In this document: piece after piece, positions 28,113 to 39,006 of the stretch
Position numbering within the stretch: the stretch's first letter is position 1
How the letters are laid out: each line of letters begins with the position of its first letter
The notes under the pieces: model-generated
What the model saw: only the letters and a program-made list of their open reading frames with translations
Told to the model about the DNA's origin: nothing
Databases searched by the model: none
Assembly (NCBI RefSeq): GCF_002964705.1
Contig: NZ_PQCD01000062.1
Location: 1 to 60,248 of the forward strand
Reading direction: 5' to 3'
Origin: Pseudoalteromonas sp. T1lg75
GTDB lineage: Bacteria; Pseudomonadota; Gammaproteobacteria; Enterobacterales; Alteromonadaceae
DNA length: 60,248 nt
Translations under genes and position numbers: made by a program

Positions 28113-28405
28113 GCCACGACTCCATGAACTAAATTATATTAATGATATCAAGGTGCTACTCTCACCTGCTCGACACCGCCATGCAACCGATTCACCCCAC
28201 GCATAGTTAATTGCGGGAATAATGACACTATCGCAATGGCCAAGGTGCCCATATTCTACCCCGTTTTATGAATGCGGGCGGCAAATATCAAAAAATGACA
28301 ACTAAGCCTTTATTATTAGGTGAAATATTTCATCTGATTACAAATAGTGGTAATCCCACAACTCGCGACTAGGCTTGATTAAAGGGCAATAAACGGAACC
28401 TTGTC
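28113..28405. other. Divergent intergenic region, cobO / methyltransferase-like gene
   Basis: About 290 bp without a gene. I looked for a cobalamin riboswitch upstream of cobO on the minus strand and did not find the B12-box or the conserved core. Short GC-rich inverted segments are present but no convincing operator. It must hold promoters for both directions. Confidence 0.5.
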
Positions 28406-29662
28406 ATGCACGCGTATAAAGATCAACAATCCACAGCCAATAGTAATCAATCTCCCCTGTCAGACGGCAGTATTGCCGGCTTGTTCGCCCACCAGCAACA
28501 ACGCAGTTTACTAAAGCAACAGCTCAGCACCCAAGTTTTACCAACACTCACAAAAAAAGAACTACAAACACTTAACGCCAGCACCGCTGCCACCATTTTG
28601 CAAGCACATAAACCAAGCCGCGAGTTGGTTACCCCGCTTTTTAATTCGCTTTTTACGGCCTATAACGCCGTCTATCAACACGCCGATATTGCCAGGGCCG
28701 AGCGCAGCCAGCAGTTTATCAGTAAGCACGGCCTGGTGATGGCGCCGGATCACTGTATTCACACCATTAAAGATGGCTTACGGGTGAGCGCCTATATGCG
28801 CGCCATTGACAAGGCCATCACCGCCTTATTTGGTGGCGGCCAGGAAAAAATCTTTATCGCCTACCCCGCCTGCGGCCCCTTTGCTCCTTTATTGTTGCCG
28901 CTGTTAAGTCACTATCAACGCCAGGGCATAAGCGGCGAGCGGCTGCGCATCACCCTTATCGATATTCAACCCGGGGCCATCGCCTCGCTGCATAAGCTGA
29001 TCACCGAATTGGGGCTGCAAGAGTACATACAGCAAATGTATTGTGGTGATGCCTGTGCTTATAACGCCCCTATGCTCTTCGATTTGGTCATTGTCGAGGC
29101 CATGCAACATGGCTTTAGTCGGGAAGGACACTTCGCCATTGCCCATCATTTTGCTCAGCAGTTAAGTAACAATGGTTACCTTATTCCGCAGCAGGTCGAT
29201 GTTCACGCCATGCTCAATATAGCCCAGCTTGAGTATGTGGAGCAGTGGCGCAATGAGGGTCTCAGTGCCCAACAACTCAGTGAAAAATTGGCGGCCATTA
29301 GCCAACAACGCACCGAGCTCGGCGTGGTCATGTCGATCACGGCACAAAGCCTCAGGGCCATAGCTCCTAGCCAGATTGAACAACAAGCACTGCTTGGTGC
29401 CGCTACCTTGGTTCTGCCTCAGCTCGCCGAGCATGCCAATAAACAAACCCTGAGTCTGTACACCCAGATCAGCTTATTCGCCGATGAGCGACTCGGGCTG
29501 TATGACTCGGGGATCACCCATCCGCTTCCAGATCTCAGTGTCTGCATCAACTTTATCCCACGCGATCCGCAGGCGGATGACACCTTGGCAAATTCTGGCG
29601 ACACCCTGAAGTTTTACTACAGTTTAAGCGGTCTTCCCGGCTTTTTGGTCATTAAGGAATAG
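28406..29662 (+). CDS. Putative SAM-dependent methyltransferase-like protein
   Basis: A 418-residue protein of a family I cannot name. The central part has a class I methyltransferase outline: IFIAYPACGPFAPLLLPLL resembles the glycine-rich SAM loop, ITLIDIQPGAIASL ends strand 2 with an acidic residue, YCGDACAY and FDLVIVEAMQHGF follow as strands 3-4. The N-terminal 100 residues are Gln-rich and helical. It opens a rightward cluster and ends 3 bp before the formyltransferase gene, so the two are coupled. The substrate is unknown; assignment of the fold is inference from spacing of motifs. Confidence 0.55.
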   Translation: MHAYKDQQSTANSNQSPLSDGSIAGLFAHQQQRSLLKQQLSTQVLPTLTKKELQTLNASTAATILQAHKPSRELVTPLFNSLFTAYNAVYQHADIARAERSQQFISKHGLVMAPDHCIHTIKDGLRVSAYMRAIDKAITALFGGGQEKIFIAYPACGPFAPLLLPLLSHYQRQGISGERLRITLIDIQPGAIASLHKLITELGLQEYIQQMYCGDACAYNAPMLFDLVIVEAMQHGFSREGHFAIAHHFAQQLSNNGYLIPQQVDVHAMLNIAQLEYVEQWRNEGLSAQQLSEKLAAISQQRTELGVVMSITAQSLRAIAPSQIEQQALLGAATLVLPQLAEHANKQTLSLYTQISLFADERLGLYDSGITHPLPDLSVCINFIPRDPQADDTLANSGDTLKFYYSLSGLPGFLVIKE

Positions 29663-29665
29663 GCA

Positions 29666-30634
29666 ATGAAGGAACAACCTAGGACTCTTGTGTATGCCAG
29701 CAGCCTGTTTGCCTGGCCCTGTATTGAGGCGCTATTTGCCACTGAGCAGCTTGTCGGGGTGATCACCCCGGACCCGCAAACATTGGGGCACAGACAAGAG
29801 CCTTTGCTGCAGCTGTTGAATCAACTGCAAGCCAATGGCATTCCCTTTGAAGTGGTATGCAAGGAGAAGCTGCATTTAATTCCCAGCCACTTACCGCACT
29901 TTAACGCCGATCTTGCCCTGTGCCTGGGCTTTAGTCATTTATTACCGCAACCGGTACTCGAACATTACCGGTTAGGAATTTATAACTGCCATGCCTCTCC
30001 ATTGCCCGCTTACGGGGGAAGCGACCCCATCTATTGGCAGCTGCGCAACCAAGAAACCCACAGCGCCCTGACCTGGCATGCCATGAACGAGCACTTCGAT
30101 AGCGGCGACATTCTGCTGCAGCTGCCGCTGCCCCTTAGCAATCAAGATACCTATGCCAGTTTGGTTCAGCGCTTCGCTTATTTGGCTCTTAGCAGCCTGG
30201 AACAGCTTTTTCACCAGCTCACAACCGCTATGGTCGCACCGCCGCCACAGGGACAAAGAGCAGACCAAACAAGTGCTGTGCCGGAATTTATCGCACTGGA
30301 TTTTAGTGCCCTCACCGCGGCGCAAATTGAGGCGCTCACACGCGCTCATAATGGTCACTATGGCCGGGTGCTGCTCAATATTAAAGGTATGGCGGTCGAG
30401 CTTATTCAAGTCAGCCTGGCCGATTACCCGGGCTATGGCACGGCACCGGGCACCATAGTGATGATTTCCTCGACGCAGGGACTGGTCGTTAATACGCAGG
30501 ATGGTTGTATCCGCCTGGATATTGTCGCCTGCGAATTAGGCGTTATGAGCGCCGAACGTTTAGCACAATTAATTTACCTCGATGCCGGTGAGCAGCTGCA
30601 ACGCCCACCGCACCCAATACAACAGCAAGTATAA
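29666..30634 (+). CDS. Formyltransferase-fold protein
   Basis: A 322-residue protein with the N-terminal formyl_trans domain of Fmt/ArnA/GART enzymes: YNCHASPLPAYGGSDPIYW carries the Asn-x-His pair and HFDSGDILLQLPLP the catalytic Asp. A C-terminal barrel-like region (about 230-310, VLLNIKGMAVELIQVSLAD) resembles the Fmt C-terminal domain. It is not housekeeping Fmt by context, since def and rsmB neighbours are absent. It likely formylates (or acts on a formylated form of) an amine of a small molecule, sugar or peptide made by this cluster. SD AAGGAATAGG precedes the ATG. Confidence 0.75.
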   Translation: MKEQPRTLVYASSLFAWPCIEALFATEQLVGVITPDPQTLGHRQEPLLQLLNQLQANGIPFEVVCKEKLHLIPSHLPHFNADLALCLGFSHLLPQPVLEHYRLGIYNCHASPLPAYGGSDPIYWQLRNQETHSALTWHAMNEHFDSGDILLQLPLPLSNQDTYASLVQRFAYLALSSLEQLFHQLTTAMVAPPPQGQRADQTSAVPEFIALDFSALTAAQIEALTRAHNGHYGRVLLNIKGMAVELIQVSLADYPGYGTAPGTIVMISSTQGLVVNTQDGCIRLDIVACELGVMSAERLAQLIYLDAGEQLQRPPHPIQQQV

Positions 30635-30645
30635 GGACAACTACC

Positions 30646-31239
30646 ATGGACCCCTTTATCGCTCAAATTCAGCCCTTTGGTTTTAACTTTGCACCAAGAA
30701 ACTGGGCCACCTGTGATGGGCAATTGCTGCCTATCACCGAGTACACTGCGCTCTTCTCGTTAGTAGGCACCAACTTTGGCGGCGATGGTCGCACTAACTT
30801 TGCACTGCCCGACCTGCGCGGCAGAACCGCGGTAAGTCAAGGCTCTGGACCGGGTCTTACGCCTTGGACCATGGGCCAAAAGCGCGGTGCGGAAACACAT
30901 ATCTTATCGGTGAACGAGCTTCCAGCTCATACCGCCGAGGCTAACCTTAACGGCGTAACGGGAACCCTAAGCGCCACCACGGATGGCGGCACCACGGAAA
31001 CGCCGCAGGCTGGCTATGTACTTGCAACGACCGTAGCCGGCGATAGCCGCAGTGATACCCCGGAAAAAATCTATGCCCCCAGCAACAGCGCCACCGAGGT
31101 CGCACTAGGGGGTGTTACCCTCAGCGGCAGCGCCCCGGTACAGAGCCCGGGCAATAGCCAGGCCTTTAATATCAGCCAACCCAGCCTGGGAGTGAATTAC
31201 TCCATGGCGTTAGAGGGTATTTATCCATCCAGAAGCTAG
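30646..31239 (+). CDS. Phage tail collar-domain (Mdp-type) protein
   Basis: A 197-residue protein with the tail-collar fold: FIAQIQPFGFNFAPRNWATCDGQLL at the N terminus, FSLVGTNFGGDGRTNFALPDLRGR in the middle and the C-terminal NYSMALEGIYPSRS that matches the conserved ending of microcystin-dependent-protein-like sequences. Such stand-alone proteins are found outside prophages in clusters. No other phage genes are near. It lies 11 bp after the formyltransferase gene; the sulfotransferase follows after 77 bp. A role as a small surface or secreted fibre protein modified by the neighbouring enzymes is speculation. Confidence 0.85.
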   Translation: MDPFIAQIQPFGFNFAPRNWATCDGQLLPITEYTALFSLVGTNFGGDGRTNFALPDLRGRTAVSQGSGPGLTPWTMGQKRGAETHILSVNELPAHTAEANLNGVTGTLSATTDGGTTETPQAGYVLATTVAGDSRSDTPEKIYAPSNSATEVALGGVTLSGSAPVQSPGNSQAFNISQPSLGVNYSMALEGIYPSRS

Positions 31240-31316
31240 ACTGTTTTATCAACAGGAAGTAACTCGGTGGCGTCAAAAGGCGCCACCCTTTTGCGTTTAT
31301 AAAGGTAGGAACAACA

Positions 31317-32162
31317 ATGACGCAGTATCATTTTATTTCAGGCTTGCCCCGCTCCGGCTCCACGCTGCTGGCCGGTTTATTAAGACAAAATCCCGCCTAT
31401 CACGCCGCCATGAGTAGCCCGGTGGCCCCACTGATGGCCGGATGTTTGGAGCAAATCGGTGCCGGCAGTGAATTCGCTCCTTTTTTTAGCGAGCAAAAAC
31501 GCCGCGCCCTGTGCCAAAGCCTGGTGAATAGTTACTACAGCGAACACGTCGATAAGCAGGTGATCTTCGATACCAATCGTATCTGGACGGCACGCATGCA
31601 TCAGCTGGTAGAACTGTTTGACGATTTTAAGGTGATCTGCTGTGTTCGCAACCCTGCCTGGGTGATGGACAGCTTTGAGTGCATCTATCGTAAAAACCCC
31701 TTTGACTACAGTCGCATGTATTCCCCGCAAAGCCGGCAAACCGTGTATACCCGCTGCGAGTCCATGGCCCATCATCAGGGGGTGTTCGGCAGTGCCTGGA
31801 CGGCCTTGAAAGAGGCCTACTATGGTGAATATTCGCAGCGCTTGTTGCTAGTGGACTACGACTTACTCACCCAGCATCCGGCGCGCACCATGGAGCTGCT
31901 CTACCAGTTTTTAGACTTGCCGACGTTCGATCACGACTTTAATCATGTGGAATATGAAGAAGGTGAATTCGACAGCAATATTGGCGTCAAGGGCCTGCAT
32001 ACGGTCAAAAAAGAAGTCAAATTCACCCTAAGGCGCAGCATTCTTCCGCCCGAGTTATTCAACAAATACAGTGACATGGCATTTTGGCAAGACACGTCGG
32101 GCACACAAGCCAGTCTTATCTGCGCCACAGCCCCCCAAGGAGACACCTATGCATCATTTTAA
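31317..32162 (+). CDS. Sulfotransferase-family protein
   Basis: A 281-residue PAPS-dependent sulfotransferase-like protein. The 5'-phosphosulfate loop GLPRSGSTLLAGLL is at residues 9-22, and the 3'-phosphate site VICCVRNPAWVMDSF is near 106; LLLVDYDLLTQHPARTM and the C-terminal region match the family. The gene overlaps the start of the giant surface protein by 14 bp, so the two are translationally coupled. Its acceptor is not predictable; candidates are tyrosines or glycans of the adjacent collar or giant protein. Confidence 0.85.
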   Translation: MTQYHFISGLPRSGSTLLAGLLRQNPAYHAAMSSPVAPLMAGCLEQIGAGSEFAPFFSEQKRRALCQSLVNSYYSEHVDKQVIFDTNRIWTARMHQLVELFDDFKVICCVRNPAWVMDSFECIYRKNPFDYSRMYSPQSRQTVYTRCESMAHHQGVFGSAWTALKEAYYGEYSQRLLLVDYDLLTQHPARTMELLYQFLDLPTFDHDFNHVEYEEGEFDSNIGVKGLHTVKKEVKFTLRRSILPPELFNKYSDMAFWQDTSGTQASLICATAPQGDTYASF

Positions 32163-32784
32163 ACTCAATAAGGCCGCCGCCTTGCTGATGCCCTTGGGCT
32201 TGAGCGCACTCCCCGCCTTAGCCGGGGCCTACGGCGGTTATATTCGTACGCAACAACAGCGGCACACGCCACCGGTATCAAAAACGCATGGTCTGAATGA
32301 CGATAACGCCTTATTGATCAACACCATGCAGGGCAAACAAAAGCCGGCGACACCAACGACCTTAAAGCTGCAAAAAGGCATCCTCCTTCCCGAGCCCAGT
32401 GCACAGCCCTCCTACGCCAAGGTCGAGCTAGAAAAAGGAACAATTAGCCATGAGGTGATGATCATTGACGCCTCGCTGACCGACAAGTCCACCTTTTACA
32501 AGGCCCTCAAACCGGGCATAGAAGTGATCGAAATTGATGATCAGACGCCGATTTTTGCCCAGCTCAATCTCAAGCTGGCTGCCTATAACAACCTGGACGT
32601 CTTGCATTGGGTAAGCCATGGCTCACAGGGAAGCATTCATGTTGGCCAACAACAAATCAGTGCCGCCAGCCTCAATGATTATGTGGCCGATATCAAACGC
32701 CTCGGCGCAAAACTGAGCGCCGGCGCCGACATTCGCTTTTATAACTGTAATCTGGCCCAGGCGAACAAGGTATTGAATTTATAG
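32149..32784 (+). pseudogene. 5' fragment of the giant DUF4347 surface protein (frameshifted)
   Basis: From ATG 32149 (SD CAAGGAG) the frame encodes a signal peptide (KAAALLMPLGLSALPALAGA), a linker and most of a DUF4347 domain (VMIIDASLTDKSTFYKAL, VLHWVSHGSQGSIHVG, FYNCNLA) and then stops at 32784 after eight or so unrelated residues. The next part of the DUF4347 domain (GEQGIEFIELLSAQTGADIAA, then SNDLTGAS and GGDWQLE) continues without a gap in another frame from about 32758. A single lost base near 32754-32760 explains this. It may be a real mutation, a sequencing error, or less likely recoding. Confidence 0.8.
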
Positions 32785-35700
32785 AACTCCTCAGCGCCCA
32801 GACCGGTGCCGACATCGCAGCATCAAATGACCTAACCGGAGCCAGCGATAAGGGTGGCGACTGGCAACTGGAAATCGTTCAGGGCGATATCGACAGCGAA
32901 TCGCCCTTTGATGCCCTGACTCTGCAGGATTTTAGTGATGTGCTGGCAACCTATGATGCGGACAGCTTTTGCCCTAATGTCGACCCTGATGACTCCGAGT
33001 GCAATAAGCCGGCTCTCTCCAGTAATGGTAACCTGGCAGCCACGGGGTCGGGACCTTATATCAACCAGTTTGGCGCAACCAAGTCCCTTTATTCCCCTTC
33101 CAACCCGGCATTGGCAACGGCCTACATAGAATTTACCAAGGCCGCCAGTTACACCAACTTTGACCTGGATAACCTGACCTTGGAGGTAGATGGCACCTGC
33201 GATGTAGTGGTGACCAATAACGCTGGCAATACCCTGTTCTCGGGCAATATCTCCACCGGTGTGGTGCCAATCACACTCTCTGGTAACACAAGCAATCTGA
33301 CTTCTTTTAGAGTCACCAGCAGCAATTGCTCAAACAATACCAATTATCTGGGGGTGTATGCGTTCAATACTACGCCCTCCAATAGCGCGCCAAGCATCGC
33401 CAACCTAAATGGCGATAGCCTCAATACTTTTTCAGGCAGTACGGTACTCTTGGATCAGGGCACTAATGCCACGGTCAGCGACAGTGACAGTGCGGATTTT
33501 AATGGCGGCAACCTTACTGCCACCATTACCTCGGGTGAAGATGCCGCCGAAGATCTGCTCAGTGTCGATACCTCGGGCGCAGTATCCCTGTCGGGCACAA
33601 CGGCGGGCAGTAACCTGTCGGTGTCGGGAACGGTGATCGGCACGCTCGCGAATAATATCGCCGCCGGCAACGACTTTGTCACCAACTTCAACGCCAACGC
33701 CACCCCGGCTAGAGTACAAACCCTGTTACGGGCCCTCAACTATGAAAATACCGACTCAGTCAGCCCCACCACGGGAGCTCGAAATGTACGTGTGACGATC
33801 AATGACGGCGATGGTGGCACCTCGGCGAACCAGGATATAACCGTTACCGTATTAGCGGCAAATAGCGATGGTAATTTAAGCGCCGCGACTGGCGTCATTG
33901 AACCGGTCGCCCTGTCCAGCACGGTCGACACCAGCGGCGAAGCGGCTAACCTCTTTGACTTTACCTTAAGTGATGGCGGCAGTGGCGATAACCTGGCCAT
34001 GGCTGTGTCGGCTATCCGGGTGCATGTCATGGGCACATCCACCGACAATGATCGCGCTAAAGTGACCTGGCGATTAAATGGGCCCGATGCCCCCAATGTT
34101 TCCGGCGTATACAATGCCGCTACGGATGTGATTACCTTCCCCGGTTTGAGCATTTCCATCGCCGATGGCGGCAGTGAAGTCTATACCATCAACGGTTATT
34201 TCAATGACAATACTAACCTGGTGGAAAAGCGGAACTATGTGCTCACTATCGATGGCGATACCGATGTCACCTTAGGTGCCGGTACACGCATGGGGGTAAC
34301 CAGCCCAATCAACAATGGTACCGGGTCACCCATAGAGGTCTCGGCCACCCGGCTGCGCTTCAGTACTCAGCCGTCGGGCAGTGTCTCGGGCAGTGCGCTT
34401 ATGACACAGCCCGTTGTGACAGCCACCGACGCATTTGGAAATACGGATACCGACTTTAGTGAAACCATTACCCTGAGCGAAGGCTCGGCCGGTGTACTCA
34501 CTAATGCCAGCGCCAGCGCCAGCAGTGGTATCGCTACCTTCAGTGGCCTGACCTATACCGCCACCGCCGACCAGCAAGCCTTTACGTTAACGGCCAATGA
34601 CCAAGACGGCGTTGGCAGTGACCTGCCCAGTGTCAACGCCAATGCCGTTACTGCTGATGTGGTGGCCACTAAACTGGTGTTTAGTACCGAGCCCGCCCCC
34701 ACCTCAATACCCGCATGGCAAAGCACCAGTTTTACCACTGTGCCCGTGGTGCAGGCGGTGGATGCAATTAACGTGGTGGATCAGGGCTATAGCACCGACA
34801 TCACGCTCAGTGAGGTCAATGGCCCAGGCACCGCCATAATGACGGCAACTGGCGATAACGATGGCAATGGCAGCACGGTTTCCCTCACCCCGAGCTCAGG
34901 GACGGCCACCTTCACCTCTTTGCAATTAACCTACAGCCCCGCCGGAGCGGATTCGGAGGTCTTTAACCTGCAGGCCTCATCGGGGGGCTTGGCCAGTGCC
35001 AACAGCACCGCGCTCACCGCCTTGGATACCATACCGCCGCGAGTCACCGGTATTGCACTTGTTGGTACTCCCCCGGCTAATGCCACGCAAATCAGCTACC
35101 TAGTAAACTTTGACAGTCACGTCCAAAATATTTCCAGCGATGATTTCGCCCTGACCACCCTCAGTGGCGATGCCAGCGGCTCCGTGGCCATGGTGTCGGC
35201 ATCAAGTGGTAGCAGCGTTACGGTTACGGTCAACAATATGGCGGGCAGTGGCACTTTACGCTTGGACCTGAAAGCCAATACAGATATAACCGATGATTTG
35301 GGCAATGGGAATGGCAACAACGGTTATACCCCGGCCTTTACCGGGGGCGAGGTGCATCAGCTTGACCTAGCTGGGCCCACCATCAACACCCTGAGTATTG
35401 CCGATACCGCGCATAAGGTCGGTGATACGGTCAGCGTCAGTATTAACGCCTCCGAACCCGGCGCCAGCCTGGTTTCGGGTACGGTGAACGGCTATGCCCT
35501 AAGCGGCTTTAGCGATTTAGGCGGGGGTAACTACAGCGCCGAGTTTACTGTTGTTGATGGCGGTCAGGATATTGCCGCCTCTGCCGACGTGCCCGTAAAT
35601 CTGGTGCTGGCCGACGGCTTAAATAACCAAAGCAGCTATACCACCCCAATCAGCCAGGCCAATGATGCCATTTATGCCAACCTGCCAGCCATTAGCCTAA

Positions 35701-38700
35701 GCAGCGATACCAACAGTATAGATGAGGCCGGGGGCGTGGCGCAGTTGACCGCCACTATAGGCAATAGCCTGAATAATCAGTGGCCGGAAGATATTGTCGT
35801 CTCCTTAAGTTACAGCGGCACCGCGGCTGTGGACACGGATTACAGTCGCTCGCCGAGTATCACCATTGGAGCCTTAACAAGCTCGGCAGATATCGCCATT
35901 ACCGCCATCGACGATGCCATCACCGAGGACGAAGAAACCATTATTGTCGATATCGCCTCCGTCGGTGGCGGGGGCGTTGAGGACGCAACGCAACAAGCTA
36001 CCATCATCATTATGGATGACGACAACAGGGCTCCGAGCATAAACGGCGTACCAGCACCTGAAGTGATCGCAGGCCAAAACTACAGCTTTACGCCACAAGC
36101 AACTGACCCCGACAATGACATTCTCACTTTTGCTATTACCAACAAGCCAGGATGGGCAAGTTTTGATACGGGCACAGGCGCCCTGTCTGGAGTGCCAACC
36201 GAAAGCGATGTGGACAGCTATGGCAACATTCAAATAATGGTTAGTGATGGTGAACTAAGTGACCAACTGCCGGCCTTTAGCATTAATGTCTTAACTGCAA
36301 ATACAGCACCTGTCATCAATACCACCAGCCTGAGCACCGAAGAAGACACCACGCTCACGATGGAGCTTGATATTAGTGATGAAACTCCCGAAGCCATAGA
36401 ATTAAGCGTCAGTACCGAGCCCGCACACGGCCAGATCACCATTAATGGCATAACGCTCAGCTATACGCCGGATGCCAATTTTAATGGCCAGGACAGTGTC
36501 ACCCTGATCGCCAGTGACGGTCAGCTGCAAAGTCAGCCAACCAGCATACTGATCACTGTCACTGGCGAAAATGATGCGCCCGTGGCCGAAGATGACGTTA
36601 TTTCCTTGGCCCGCGCCGAATCCGGAAGTTATTTCCTCGATGTATTGGCTAATGACAGCGACCCGGATAGCGAGGATCAACTGACCATCACCTCGGCCAA
36701 TGCCGAACTCGGCGAGGTCAGCATCAATGATAACGGCCTGCTTTACACCCCAATCGCCGGGCTCAATGAAACCGTCACCCTGAACTATCGCGTGGTCGAC
36801 AAAGCCGGGGCGGCAGACAGCGCCACGGTGCGCTTTACCCTCTCGGGAGAGTTACCAGCGGATACGCCGCAACTAACGGTGCCCGCCGATGTGGAGACCA
36901 ATGCCACCGGTCTCTATACCAAGGTGAATCTAGGCATTGCCACGGCGGTGGACAGCACGGGGCAGTCAATTCCGGTCCAGCTGCTTGAGAACCCGATGTA
37001 TTTTACCTCCGGTGAGCACAAGGTGTATTGGCAAGTCACGGACAGTGAGGGCCGCAGCGCCCTGGCCGCCCAGCATATTCGAGTCCATCCGCAGATCAGT
37101 TTTGCCGCCGACAGCACCGCCAGCGAGGGCGGCAGCCATAAGGTTCATGCCTATCTGAGCGGCTCTGCGCCCAGTTACCCCCTGGTGATCCCTTATAGCG
37201 TCGGTGGTAGCAGTGACAACAGCGATCATTCCCTGATCGATGGCGAGCTGGTATTTCATTCCGAGCACAGCACCCTGAGCATGGATATTTACGATGACAA
37301 CCTGGATGAAGGCGATGAAACCATCATTATCAGCCTTTCAGAGCAAAGTAACCTTGGTGCCCGCGGTGAACACAGGGTCACCATCAGCGAAGCCAATCTT
37401 GCCCCTGGGGTCACCATAAAGGCGCAGCAAGGGCAGCAAGCCCGCACCCTGTATCGCCAGGATGAGGATATTCAGTTACATGCTCAGGTGACAGATGCCA
37501 ATCACGACGATAGTCATACCTACTCCTGGCAGGTGGAGCCGGCTCTGACCCTGAGCGATGCCCATAGCGCCGAGGTGACCCTGGCCGCCAACAACCTTGT
37601 CGAAGGGGTGTATAAAATCACGGTGACGGTTAGTGACAATGGCAGTCCAGCCTTGAGCACCACAGTACTGGGGCAACTGGATATTCGCGCAACTGTGCCG
37701 CCACTCGATGAGGGCGACAGCGATGGGGATTTACTGCCGGATCAGGAGGAAGGTTTTATCGACCTCGATGGCGATGGCGTCAGTGACCACCTCGATGCCC
37801 TGACGCCATGTCATCTAATGGCGGCGGTGGCGGGTCAGGAGCAAGACTTTATCCTCGCCAGCGAGCCGGGAACCTGTCTGCATACTAGCCCCTATGCCGA
37901 CAGTGCCCAGGCCGGTGCTCGGTTAAACCCAGAAGCTCTCAGCCCGGACCCAGATGGGCGTCATGTAGGTACCCTCTATGGCGTAGTGGTGTCTGCATTA
38001 GCCACGCAGGGCAGCAGTGTCCAATTGGTCTTGCCCCAGCATCAGCCGGTGCCGGGCAATGCCCAGTACCGCAAATTCGTCTCCTCGCAATGGCAGGACT
38101 TACACCTCGATGAGCGCAATGCGGTGGCCTCGGCCTTAGGGAGTCGCGGTTATTGTCCGGCGCCAGGCAGCGAGCAATGGCAAGCCGGGCTTAACCTTGG
38201 CCACTGGTGCGTGCAACTCACCCTTGAAGACGGGGGCGCCAACGACGGTGACGGCATGGTTAACGGCTATATAGACGACCCCGGGGTGATAGCCCTGAGC
38301 GTACAGGGTAACCAAGCACCGGTAGCCAATGATGATGCCTATCGGGTACCGCAAGACAGCGATACGTCATTGAATGTACTGAGTAACGACACCGATGCCG
38401 ATGGCGACGAACTGCAACTACTCAATGTGGAAAGCACTCTGGGTCAGGCGGAGATCCTCGATAATCAGATACTCTATCGCACTCCAAGTCAGTACCTGGG
38501 CATGGATACCCTGCTCTACAGCATTGCAGACAGCCAAGGCAATACACACAGCGCCAAGGTACAGGTGAACATAGCCGCCAATCAGGCGCCAATTGCCAAT
38601 GATGACGAGGCCGAAACCTGGTATCGCACCACGGTGACCCTGGATGTGCTTAGCAACGACAGCGATCCGGAAGGGCGCGCCATCAGGGTGGTCGAGGCCA

Positions 38701-38966
38701 GCAGCGAACAGGGCGAGGTCAGCATCAATGCCGACTACAGCCTGAGCTTTACGCCTATGGATCAATTTAGTGGCACCGCCACCGTCGACTATGTGATTGC
38801 CGATGAATTTGGCGCCCAAGCAGCGGCCAAGGTCATGGTGAAGGTGGCCGAGCCACAACCGCCCGTCGAGCCGCCCAAGCGCAAGCTTAGTAGCGGCACG
38901 GTCAATCTTTATTGGCTGCTGTTACTAGCTGGACTGCTGGCCACTCGCCGCACTAAACGCAGTTGA
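32758..38966 (+). CDS. Giant cadherin-like/VCBS surface protein, 3' part
   Basis: About 2070 codons in frame with 38966, continuing the DUF4347 domain begun at 32149; the intact protein would be about 2270 residues. After the DUF4347 end come repeated beta-sandwich modules: VCBS/cadherin-like units, a Calx-beta-type unit (near 35.7-36.0 kb), a He_PIG/cadherin-like unit (APEVIAGQNYSFTPQATDPD), tandem NDAPVAEDD-type units and, near 37.7 kb, a thrombospondin-type calcium repeat (DSDGDLLPDQEEG, DLDGDGVSDHLD). The C terminus is SSGTVNLYWLLLLAGLLATRRTKRS-like: small residues, one hydrophobic helix and a basic cluster, resembling rhombosortase/GlyGly-CTERM sorting tails without the GlyGly. It is probably an exported, surface-anchored adhesin. 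If the frameshift is real, no start with a signal peptide remains. Confidence 0.82.
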
Positions 38967-38974
38967 GCCCTGGT

Positions 38975-38994
38975 GCCCCGCCTAACCGCGGGGC
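38975..38994. terminator. Hairpin between converging giant gene and btuC
   Basis: GCCCCGC-CTAACC-GCGGGGC forms a 7-bp GC-only stem 8 bp after the stop codon of the giant gene. No T-tract follows, so termination strength is uncertain. Confidence 0.5.
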
Positions 38995-39006
38995 CCGAAT
39001 AAGTCT

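Noticed and set aside
28113..28405. Cobalamin riboswitch upstream of cobO
   Set aside because: Neither the B12 box nor the conserved core was found on the minus strand; GC-rich inverted segments alone are not enough.
30646..31239. Prophage, from the tail-collar protein
   Set aside because: No capsid, terminase, lysis or integrase gene is near; stand-alone Mdp-type collar proteins occur outside phages.
32740..32800. Programmed ribosomal frameshift in the DUF4347 gene
   Set aside because: No slippery heptamer or stimulatory hairpin is evident; a simple base loss is more likely.
32940..38966. Separate gene starting with GTG at 32940
   Set aside because: That GTG is an internal Val codon of the DUF4347 tail, has no ribosome-binding site, and the conserved frame is open further upstream.
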